From DATJZH01 sp035499215 (GTDB lineage: Bacteria; Actinomycetota; Actinomycetes; Streptosporangiales; Streptosporangiaceae): a DNA stretch of 26,442 bases. The stretch is from NCBI GenBank assembly GCA_035499215.1, contig DATJZH010000140.1, positions 1 through 26,442 on the forward strand. The letters are read 5' to 3'. Every line of letters begins with the position of its first letter. Position 1 is the stretch's first letter. The translations under genes were made by a program, and so were the position numbers. The notes beneath the pieces are model-generated. The model ran no database searches and had not been told where the DNA came from. It saw only the letters and a program-made list of their open reading frames with translations. This document shows, piece by piece, positions 15,341 to 21,910 of the stretch.

Positions 15341-15901
15341 ATGTTCGAGCGGTTCAGCCAGGACGCGCGGCGCGCTGTCGTGCGCGCCCAGCATGAGGCA
15401 ATACGCGCGGGGCACGATCACATTGGCTGCGAGCACCTGCTGATCGGCTTGCTCGCCGAGCCGGGTCCGGCCGCCGAGGCGCTGACCGCTGCCGGGCTGG
15501 ACCTGGCCGAGCTGCGCGCCAGCCTGCCCGGCGAGACGTCGGGCAGCCCGGACCCGCTGGACGCCGAGGCGCTCGCCTCGCTCGGCATCGACCTGGACGC
15601 TGTCCGGCGCGCTGCTGACGCCGCATTCGGGCCCGGCGCGCTGGACCGGGGCAGCCCGGCCCGGCGGGGCCGGTTCCGCGCCATCGGCCGCCGGCCGGCC
15701 AGCGCTGACCTCAAGAAGTCACTGGAGCTTGCGCTGCGCGCGACGGCCGGCCTCCGGCAATCAAGCATCTCGACCGGGCACCTGCTGATCGGGATCATCG
15801 ACCAGGGACACAACGCGGCGCTGGAGACCCTCGCGGGAGCCGGCGCGGACGCTGCCATGCTGCGCGCTGACGTGCTGCGCCGGATTACCGCGGCCGCCTG
15901 A
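15341..15901 (+). CDS. Free-standing Clp N-terminal domain protein (no ATPase)
   Basis: The protein has 186 aa and two Clp_N repeats, the fold that ClpC/ClpA use to bind substrates and adaptors. Repeat 1 (about 1-65) is MFERFSQDARRAVVRAQHEA with GHDHIGCEHLLIGLLAEPG. Repeat 2 (about 115-183) contains ADLKKSLELALRATAG and STGHLLIGIID. There is no Walker A/B and no AAA+ domain, so it cannot unfold proteins. It may act as adaptor, decoy or sensor of Clp ligands. Mycobacterial ClpC2 is reported to bind the ClpC1-targeting antibiotic cyclomarin and to control its own gene; this may be the equivalent, with the DNA-binding part split off upstream. ATG 15341 follows AAGGAGA with good spacing, directly after the HTH gene. 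Confidence 0.93.
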   Translation: MFERFSQDARRAVVRAQHEAIRAGHDHIGCEHLLIGLLAEPGPAAEALTAAGLDLAELRASLPGETSGSPDPLDAEALASLGIDLDAVRRAADAAFGPGALDRGSPARRGRFRAIGRRPASADLKKSLELALRATAGLRQSSISTGHLLIGIIDQGHNAALETLAGAGADAAMLRADVLRRITAAA

Positions 15902-15935
15902 CGGCTGGGCGGCGTCGCGCACGCCGGCCAGCGGC

Positions 15936-16382
15936 TCACACCAGCCGGGCGAACCGGCGCAGCGAGCCGGCCAGGCCGAGCCTGGCCAGCGGTGCTACCG
16001 CCCAGCGCCCCGCCGGGTCCACTACCCAGCGGCCCAGCGGCCCGGCAGAACTCAGCGGCAGGTCCAGCTGCTCGGTCCAGCGGAATTCGCTGACCGGCCC
16101 GTGCGGCACCACCTCGAAGATGCCATGACCGCGGACAACCTTCCCGGTGTGCCGGACGACGCAGCGGCGCGGCGGGTCCCACTCGGTGATCACCATGGTG
16201 TCCTCGAAGCCCAGCCGGCCGATGCCGGTCCGGGCAACCACCTCAGCGCCAACGCTCGCACCGCCGCTGACCTGCGTGCCCCACATCCACTGGCGCTGCC
16301 GGGACCAGTTCATCGCGAGCTGCCAGACTCGCTCGGCATCGGCTTTCACCAGAACTCGCGCGGTGACCTCCAGCGGCGGCAT
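15936..16382 (-). CDS. SRPBCC-family protein (polyketide cyclase/dehydrase-like)
   Basis: The protein has 148 aa with a START/Bet v1-like helix-grip fold that binds hydrophobic ligands. Typical features are VTARVLVKADAERVWQLAMNW at the N-terminus, MVITEWDPPRRCVVRHTGKVVRGHG in the middle strands, and the C-terminal helix WAVAPLARLGLAGSLRRFARLV. The ligand and reaction are unknown. The start is ATG 16382. There is no Shine-Dalgarno, but TAGCGT lies 6 bases upstream, so a leaderless mRNA is likely. It is convergent with the Clp_N gene (34 bp apart) and divergent from the TIM-barrel gene. Confidence 0.85.
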   Translation of the reverse strand: MPPLEVTARVLVKADAERVWQLAMNWSRQRQWMWGTQVSGGASVGAEVVARTGIGRLGFEDTMVITEWDPPRRCVVRHTGKVVRGHGIFEVVPHGPVSEFRWTEQLDLPLSSAGPLGRWVVDPAGRWAVAPLARLGLAGSLRRFARLV

Positions 16383-16394
16383 GCCCCAACGCTA
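16383..16394 (-). promoter_or_regulatory. Leaderless-type -10 for the SRPBCC gene
   Basis: On the minus strand TAGCGT (16389-16394) is followed by TGGGGC and then ATG. This matches the TANNNT-N6-ATG arrangement of actinobacterial leaderless genes. No TTGACA-like -35 is seen. Confidence 0.55.
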
Positions 16395-16573
16395 TCCGGA
16401 TCGGGCAGGGCCGCTATCGCGGGCGCGGCAGCGCGGCGGCGGGCCTGACAGGCTGACGCCCGCGAATGGCGTCGTCAGCGTCTGGCGCCCAGGTCAGTGC
16501 GAGGGCCGATCGCGCGGCAGCTCCGGCGGCGAATGCCCTCGACATCCCCGCCAACATGGCGGATGGTAAGAGA

Positions 16574-16639
16574 ATGCCGCGCAACGGATCGGCCGGGCGA
16601 CGTTTTCGGGCTCCGGGCCACGGCAGGAGCGGGCACTGA
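16574..16639 (+). CDS. Possible 21-codon upstream ORF overlapping the TIM-barrel start
   Basis: ATG 16574 opens a 21-codon frame ending at TGA 16637-16639. That TGA overlaps the candidate CTG start of the next gene as CTGA, copying the common ATGA coupling layout. Codon bias is weak and there is no good Shine-Dalgarno. Equally it may be chance, or the true N-terminus of the next gene broken by a sequence error. Confidence 0.25.
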   Translation: MPRNGSAGRRFRAPGHGRSGH

Positions 16640-17682
16640 GCCCGCGGCGGCGCAACGGCAGCGCCGCCGCGGGCCTGCGGCCGCTGCACGCCCTGTTCCA
16701 GCAGCGCGTCGCCGGGGACGATGCGCTGCTCAGGCTCGCCGGCCTCCGCTTCGCCCAGGAAGGCCTGGCGGCGGAGGCATACGCCGACACGCCGGACCAG
16801 CTTGACCATGTTCTCAGGTACGTGCCGCCGCACCCCCGCCTGCCTACGGTCCACCTGAGCCGCGGGCTGAACATGCTGCGGGAACGCGACCGAGCCGTGG
16901 CCGCGGATTTCGCCGCCCGCTTCGCGGGGCGGCTGTCTGGCATCGTGGTCCACGACCACGCCGACATGGGCGAACGGACCGGCGAGCTGGTAGCGGCCCT
17001 GCGGGAGCTAGACACCCGCCTCGCCCGCTCGCCGGGCGCGCCGTGGCTGTTTCTCGAATACGCGGCCGGCCTCGAGCCCGGCTTGTTCGTCGACCTGGCG
17101 GAGCGGCTCAGGAACGCCGAGCGGGTCAGCTGCTGCATCGACGTGGGCCACGTGGGGATCCGGCAGGCCTGCGCCAGGTTCGCGGGCGAGCACCCGGATA
17201 TCAGCCTGCGCAGCCTCACTCCCCAGGACAAGCGCCTGCCAGACCTGGTCACCGACGTCCAGGATGCCGTGGCGAGCGCGCTGCATAACACGCTGGAGAT
17301 GACCCGCTCGATCGGGCGGCTCGGCAAGAACCTGCATTTCCATCTGCACGACGGACATCCCCTCGTCGGCGGCCTGGCCGACCACTTCACCTTCCTGATG
17401 CGGCTGCCGATTCCGTTCAGCCACGAGGGCCGGCAGTCCCTGGCCACGTTGTACGGGCCAGCCGGGCTCGCGGCGATAGTGGCAGCCGCGGCCGAAGCGT
17501 GCGGCCTGGACCGCGCGTCGTTCACGCTCGAGATCCACCAGGCCGAAGGCCGTCTGCCGGTCGGCGACGCGGAGAGCCTGTTCCGTCACTGGCCGGACAC
17601 CACCAACGCCGAGCGCATGAACTACTGGCTTTCCGTGCTCGCGCAGAACGCCATGCTCGTGGATCAGGACCTGCCGGGGTAG
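16636..17682 (+). CDS. Xylose-isomerase-like TIM-barrel protein, probable CTG start
   Basis: This protein has the metal-site pattern of sugar-phosphate isomerase/epimerase and AP endonuclease IV-type barrels: Glu in WLFLEYA, Asp/His in CCIDVGHVG, His/Asp in LHFHLHDGHP and Glu in FTLEIHQ. These fit two divalent metal ions; the reaction is unknown. The first ATG/GTG is GTG 16822 (286 aa), with no Shine-Dalgarno. The same frame upstream is clearly coding: GC3 is about 56/60 over 16621-16800, reading PLHALFQQRVAGDDALLRL. It is open back to TAA 16567, with no ATG, GTG or TTG. CTG 16636 has AGGAG six bases upstream and would give 348 aa. A frameshift joining it to ATG 16574 is the alternative. Confidence 0.75.
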   Translation: MSPRRRNGSAAAGLRPLHALFQQRVAGDDALLRLAGLRFAQEGLAAEAYADTPDQLDHVLRYVPPHPRLPTVHLSRGLNMLRERDRAVAADFAARFAGRLSGIVVHDHADMGERTGELVAALRELDTRLARSPGAPWLFLEYAAGLEPGLFVDLAERLRNAERVSCCIDVGHVGIRQACARFAGEHPDISLRSLTPQDKRLPDLVTDVQDAVASALHNTLEMTRSIGRLGKNLHFHLHDGHPLVGGLADHFTFLMRLPIPFSHEGRQSLATLYGPAGLAAIVAAAAEACGLDRASFTLEIHQAEGRLPVGDAESLFRHWPDTTNAERMNYWLSVLAQNAMLVDQDLPG

Positions 17683-17768
17683 CCCCCCCTGGCCGGGCGG
17701 CGGGTCAGGCGGCGCCGCCGGCGCGTGCTGGCAGCCAGCGAGCTGTCTGAATCGAGCTTGCCGGCGCC

Positions 17769-17796
17769 GGCAGCCGGCCGGTGGCAGCCGGCCGGT
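17769..17796. repeat. 14-bp tandem duplication
   Basis: GGCAGCCGGCCGGT occurs twice in a row between the convergent TIM-barrel and hydrolase genes. Each unit contains the palindrome GCCGGC and can fold on itself. No terminator is obvious here, and it may serve as one. Confidence 0.6.
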
Positions 17797-17801
17797 GGCG
17801 A

Positions 17802-18872
17802 TCATGGCGGGAACTGGCCGCCGCTGGCCAGCTCGGCCTCCCCGCGGACATTGCCCGCCCGGCTCATTGCCGCTGCGGCGCCGGCCTGCCGGAGGACGTA
17901 CCGGTCGAAGAAGGCCAGGGTTACCCTGGCCACGAGCCGCTCCACCGGGTTGGTGCCCAGATACGGGATCAGGTGGTTCGCGCCGAGCAGGTCCAGGTAG
18001 TACCTCGCGCGGCGCGAGTCAGCCGCATACAGCTGACGGCTCATCCATGGCGGGTTGATCACATCCGCGCTGCCCTGCACGAACAGCAGAGGGGGAGCGC
18101 GGTGCGCGAAATAGCGGCCCGGCATCGGCGGCCACTCGGCGCCGGAGAGCACAGCCGCGGCGGCCAGCCGATGATCGGCGCAGCAGGTGCTGGCTGCGAG
18201 GGCGGCAACTGTGTCACCGCCGTCCGACTGGCCAGCGGCGGCGATCTCGTGCTGGTTCAGCAGCCCAGACAGCGGACCGCCTGGCCGGGCGCTCAGAACC
18301 AGCAGCCGGCTGATCACGTAGGAGACGTCTCCTGGCTGGTTCACCAGGTCCGCCTCGTCCGCGGCTGCTCCGACGTGGCAGTCCGTGCGGGGGAAGCTGA
18401 CAACCGCGACCACGTAGCCGGCGCTGGCCCAGGCCCGCAGCAGACGGGAGTAAGGGCCGCCGCACTGGAGGAAGCCCGGCGCGAACATCAGCAGCGGGAA
18501 CGGTCCGCGGGCCGGTCCCGGCAGGCCCGCCGACGGTACCGGCAGCGGATACCGGATCAGCGTCGCCAGCGTGCGCTGCCCGAGTTCCTGGCCGGCCGGG
18601 CCGGGCCGGGCCGGCTCGACGAACGTCAGCCGCCGCTCGCCGACCCGGTAGCTGCCGACCGCGCCGACCGCGGGCTGCGCCCGGACCTCCCGCCGCGGCG
18701 ATTGCGCCCCGGCTGCCCGCCGCGGCGAACCTCCCGCCGGTACCGGCCGCGGCGGGCCCGCCGCCGCCGGCCGCGGGCCCGCGCAGGCACAGACCAGCGC
18801 CGCGGCCGCGGCGATCACACCGATGGTCACGCTGACGAGGATCAGCCTGCCGCGCCAACCGGGCGATGCCAC
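17802..18872 (-). CDS. Secreted or lipid-anchored alpha/beta-hydrolase
   Basis: The protein has 356 aa and the alpha/beta-hydrolase fold, related to chlorophyllase/PAF-acetylhydrolase-type esterases. A hydrophobic N-terminal segment (about 9-30) ends LVCAC, so a signal peptide or a lipoprotein Cys (Cys30) is possible. A Pro/Ala/Arg-rich linker follows (31-68). Catalytic residues: Ser216 in GQSDGGD, Asp270 in GSADVINP and His300 in GANHLIPY. The oxyanion strand is FPLLMFAPGF. Several Cys (Cys137, 165, 230, 231) may form disulfides, fitting export. GTG 18872 has no Shine-Dalgarno but has TAGAGT six bases upstream, so leaderless translation is likely. The natural ester substrate is unknown. Confidence 0.88.
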   Translation of the reverse strand: MASPGWRGRLILVSVTIGVIAAAAALVCACAGPRPAAAGPPRPVPAGGSPRRAAGAQSPRREVRAQPAVGAVGSYRVGERRLTFVEPARPGPAGQELGQRTLATLIRYPLPVPSAGLPGPARGPFPLLMFAPGFLQCGGPYSRLLRAWASAGYVVAVVSFPRTDCHVGAAADEADLVNQPGDVSYVISRLLVLSARPGGPLSGLLNQHEIAAAGQSDGGDTVAALAASTCCADHRLAAAAVLSGAEWPPMPGRYFAHRAPPLLFVQGSADVINPPWMSRQLYAADSRRARYYLDLLGANHLIPYLGTNPVERLVARVTLAFFDRYVLRQAGAAAAMSRAGNVRGEAELASGGQFPP

Positions 18873-18884
18873 CGCCGCACTCTA
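18873..18884 (-). promoter_or_regulatory. Leaderless-type -10 for the alpha/beta-hydrolase gene
   Basis: Minus strand TAGAGT (18879-18884), six bases (GCGGCG), then the GTG start. The sequence fits TANNNT and the spacing puts the transcript start at the start codon. Confidence 0.55.
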
Positions 18885-19142
18885 GCCGCGTCCCCGCTGG
18901 CCTGCGGCACAGACGCGCTGCGCGGGCGCCACGGGGATGCTGAGCAAGCCGGATGCCAGACAGGCACCCGGCAGGCGGCGGACTGGCCCGCTCGCATTAG
19001 CTTTTCTCCTGGAGGCTGCAGCGGGCTGAGCCCGAGACAGGGCACGGCAACTGCGCCAGAGACTGAGCCACCGCACGGCAAGGAGCGCCGCACGGATACC
19101 TGCCATAACAGCCGGACCGGCCGATCCGCGGACCCGGCGCGG

Positions 19143-19820
19143 GTGCGGCGGGCCCTGGCCGAAGTGGCCGCGGTGGGGCCGTTCTTCCTGCTGAGGCCCG
19201 ACGCCGCGGGGCCGTCCTGGCAGCATCCCGCCGATTTTTACCGTGACGGCCTGCCGCCGCTGCTGGATGCTGCAGCGGTGCGGCTCGGCACGTCGGAGGC
19301 GCGGGTAACCGCCTCGATCGTGCAGCTCGGCTACGCCGCCCGGCTCTGGTCTCCGGTGCTGGCCTGCGCCCTGCTGCACGGGATCGTGCCCGACCTTGCC
19401 GACCTCCGGATCGATGCCGCGCCGCAGCTGCGGCTCGGACTGGCCGGGCCGCACGGCTGGCGGGCGACGGACCCCGGCCGGCAGGCAGCACTGATCTACC
19501 AGACGGTCGTCGCGGCCCATCTCCAGCCGCTGGCACGGGCACTGCCCGCGAAGGTCGCGTCCGGCCTGCTGCGCGGCAACGCCGCATCCGCAATGACCGG
19601 CGCGCTAGGCGTCCTGGCCCGCCGCCGGCCGCAGGTAAGGTCCGCGGCGAGGGAGCTGGCCATGGTGCTGCTGGCGACCGGAACGCTGCGCGGCACCGGC
19701 GCGCTCACCGGCCGGGGCCTGGATTTCGTCCGGGCGTCCTGCTGTCTCTACTACCGCGTTCCGGGCGGCGGGACCTGCGGTGACTGCCCGCTGGGCCGAC
19801 CGGCTAGCGTTCCGCGCTGA
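19143..19820 (+). CDS. FhuF-like (2Fe-2S) protein, start uncertain
   Basis: This is a predicted ferric-siderophore reductase-type protein. The C-terminus carries the FhuF cluster motif CC-x10-C-x2-C (Cys200, 201, 212, 215 counted from GTG 19143; SCCLYYRVPGGGTCGDCPL). The body, about 200 residues, has helices such as ARVTASIVQLGYAARLWSPVL. FhuF proteins remove iron from siderophores in the cytoplasm. GTG 19143 is the first standard start in the real gene but has no Shine-Dalgarno. The frame is open further upstream, and AAGGAG (19080-19085) sits six bases before an in-frame ACG (19092), which would add 17 residues. I see no clear iron-box (DmdR/IdeR) operator. The last 17 bp overlap the end of convergent thrB. 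Confidence 0.85.
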   Translation: MRRALAEVAAVGPFFLLRPDAAGPSWQHPADFYRDGLPPLLDAAAVRLGTSEARVTASIVQLGYAARLWSPVLACALLHGIVPDLADLRIDAAPQLRLGLAGPHGWRATDPGRQAALIYQTVVAAHLQPLARALPAKVASGLLRGNAASAMTGALGVLARRRPQVRSAARELAMVLLATGTLRGTGALTGRGLDFVRASCCLYYRVPGGGTCGDCPLGRPASVPR

Positions 19821-20736
19821 TGGCCGTCGCGCCCCGGCGGTCCACGGCCAGCGGCAGCACTTGCCAGCCGCCGTCCGGGCCCGCGGCCGCCGCCGCCGCG
19901 ACATCCGCGGGGCCGCGGCTGCCGCCGGCAGTCGTCAGCGCCAGTACCGCCGGACCCGCTCCCGAGATCACTGCCGGGATTCCCGCCGCGCGCAGGCCAG
20001 CTATCAGCCTCGCCGTCCGGGGCATCGCGGCCGCCCGGTACGCCTGGTGCAGGAAATCCTCGGTCGCGTCCATGAGCAGGGCCGGATCTGCGGTCAGCGC
20101 CGCGACGAGCAGCGCCGCGCGGGCCGAGTTCGCGGCCGCATCCGCGTGCCGGACAGCCGCCGGCAGGGCCTGCCGCGCCGCGACGGTGGCCATCGGGTCG
20201 GCCGGCAGGCAGATCACCGGGCAGACGCTCGCGGCCGGCTGGAGCCGGGCGAACCTCGGGCCGGCCGCGGACAGCCACGAAATCGTCAGCCCGCCGGCCA
20301 GGCATGCGGCCGCGTTGTCCGGATGTCCTTCCAGCGCCGCCGCCAGGGCGAGCACCGCGTCATCGGGCAGGCCCGCCGGGCCGGCCTGCCGGGCGAGCGC
20401 CCGCGCCGCGAGCAGCCCGGCAATGATCGCGGCGGCTGACGATCCGAGCCCGTAGCCCTGCGGAATGGAATTGCGGCAGCGCAGGCCGATTCCCGGCGGC
20501 TGGCCGCCGGTCGCGGCGAAGCCGGCCCGCATGGCGCGGATAACCAGATGATCTTCACCCGCCCCGGCAAGCTGCTGGCCAGGTCCCGACACCTCGATGG
20601 CCAGCCCGGCTGGCAGCACGCGCGCCTCGACCACGTCACGGCGGGCAAGGGCCAGGCCGAGCGAGTCGAACCCGGGCCCGAGGTTGGCGCTCGTCGCCGG
20701 GACGGTAACTGCGACAGGCCCCTCGGGCCACCTCAC
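19804..20736 (-). CDS. thrB: Homoserine kinase
   Basis: This GHMP-family kinase phosphorylates L-homoserine to O-phosphohomoserine with ATP, the fourth step from aspartate to threonine. It has 310 aa from GTG 20736. VAVTVPATSANLGPGFDSLG (8-27) is the N-terminal family signature. The ATP loop is PQGYGLGSSAAA (92-103), with Tyr where many homologues have Arg. VISGAGPAVLAL near the C-terminus is the third GHMP motif. No Shine-Dalgarno precedes the GTG. It lies 82 bp after thrC, separated by three small hairpins. It is the last gene of hom-thrC-thrB and ends 17 bp inside the convergent FhuF-like gene. Confidence 0.95.
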   Translation of the reverse strand: MRWPEGPVAVTVPATSANLGPGFDSLGLALARRDVVEARVLPAGLAIEVSGPGQQLAGAGEDHLVIRAMRAGFAATGGQPPGIGLRCRNSIPQGYGLGSSAAAIIAGLLAARALARQAGPAGLPDDAVLALAAALEGHPDNAAACLAGGLTISWLSAAGPRFARLQPAASVCPVICLPADPMATVAARQALPAAVRHADAAANSARAALLVAALTADPALLMDATEDFLHQAYRAAAMPRTARLIAGLRAAGIPAVISGAGPAVLALTTAGGSRGPADVAAAAAAGPDGGWQVLPLAVDRRGATAISAER

Positions 20737-20762
20737 CGCGCGCCCGTCGCGCCACGGCAGGC

Positions 20763-20812
20763 GCGGGCTGTCCCGCGGGCATTCCCGCGCGCTGTGCTGC
20801 GGGCGTTCCCGC
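20763..20812. repeat. Three GCGGG-N4-CCCGC hairpins between thrC and thrB
   Basis: Perfect 5-bp stems with 4-base loops lie at 20763-20776 (loop CTGT), 20775-20788 (CATT) and 20799-20812 (CGTT). The first two share two bases. They fill the thrC-thrB gap and read as hairpins on either strand. Possible roles are mRNA stabilisation, partial termination that lowers thrB, or a small palindromic repeat family. Confidence 0.75.
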
Positions 20813-20818
20813 GCGCCG

Positions 20819-21910
20819 TCATGTCAGCCCTAGCGCCGCGGCTGCCACCTCGGCATCAGCCGCAATCGTGGGCGGGGCAGGCGCGGTCGAGACCGCGGTG
20901 TCGGGATCCTTCAGCCCGTTGCCCGTGATCGTGCAGACCACTGTCGCGCCGCGGGGGATCTGGCCGTTCGCCCGCGCCTGCAGCAGGCCGGCGACGCCGG
21001 CGGCGGACGCGGGCTCGCCGAATACGCCTTCCTGCTCGGCCAGCAGCCGGTAGGCGGCAAGGATCTGCTCGTCGGTGACCGAGTCGATCAGACCGACCGA
21101 CTCATCGCGCGCCGCCACGGCGAGGCGCCAGGACGCCGGATTGCCGATCCGGATCGCGGTCGCGATCGTCGCGGGATGACGCACCGGCGCGCCGGTGACG
21201 ATCGGCGCGGCGCCGCTGGCCTGGTAGCCGAGCATCCTGGGCGCCCTGCTCGACCGCGCGTCCCGGCGGTACTCGGTGTACCCCAGCCAGTAGGCGGCGA
21301 TGTTGCCCGCGTTCCCCACCGGCAGGCAGTGCACGTCGGGCGCGTCGCCGAGCACGTCGACAATCTCGAACGCCGCCGTCTTCTGACCCTGCAGGCGGTC
21401 CGGGTTTACCGAATTGACCAGGGCAACCGGATAGCTGGCGGTCAGCTTTCGGACGAGTTCCAGGCAGTCGTCGAAGTTGCCGTCCACCTGCAGCAGCCGG
21501 GCGCCATGCACCAGCGCCTGAGCCATTTTCCCGAGCGCGATGTTGCCGCACGGGACGAGGACGGCACAGGCCAGCCCGCCGCGCGCCGCATAAGCCGCGG
21601 CGCTCGCGCTGGTGTTTCCGGTCGACGCGCACATCACCGTGGTCGCGCCGCGGGCGGCGGCCACGCTGACCGCGACTGTCATGCCGCGGTCCTTGAAAGA
21701 GCCCGTCGGGTTGGCCCCTTCCACCTTCAGGTAGACGTCGCATCCGGTCGCCGATGACAGGGCGGGCGCTGGCAGCAGCGGCGTGCCGCCCTCGCCCAGG
21801 GTGATCACGGGCATGTCGGCGGTTACCGGCAGGCGGTCGCGGTACGCGGCGATGAGCCCGCCCCGGCGCGCAGCCGGCCCGCCGCGCAGGCCGGCGGCCC
21901 CCTGGCTCAC
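20819..21910 (-). CDS. thrC: Threonine synthase
   Basis: This PLP-dependent enzyme converts O-phosphohomoserine to threonine and phosphate. It has 363 aa, the short bacterial form. PLP is bound by Lys73 in NPTGSFKDRGM, and the phosphate loop is GNAGN (199-203). TGNTSASAAAYAARGG and SGAAPIVTG are further family marks. GTG 21910 overlaps the hom stop codon as GTGA, so translation is coupled to hom. The hom-thrC-thrB order is the usual actinobacterial one. Confidence 0.97.
   Translation of the reverse strand: MSQGAAGLRGGPAARRGGLIAAYRDRLPVTADMPVITLGEGGTPLLPAPALSSATGCDVYLKVEGANPTGSFKDRGMTVAVSVAAARGATTVMCASTGNTSASAAAYAARGGLACAVLVPCGNIALGKMAQALVHGARLLQVDGNFDDCLELVRKLTASYPVALVNSVNPDRLQGQKTAAFEIVDVLGDAPDVHCLPVGNAGNIAAYWLGYTEYRRDARSSRAPRMLGYQASGAAPIVTGAPVRHPATIATAIRIGNPASWRLAVAARDESVGLIDSVTDEQILAAYRLLAEQEGVFGEPASAAGVAGLLQARANGQIPRGATVVCTITGNGLKDPDTAVSTAPAPPTIAADAEVAAAALGLT

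Noticed and set aside
17781..19820. A 679-codon open frame containing the FhuF-like gene
   Set aside because: Its first two thirds are antisense to the well-supported alpha/beta-hydrolase and have a composition typical of shadow frames (long Arg/Pro/Gln runs). Only the part after about 19092-19143 is real.
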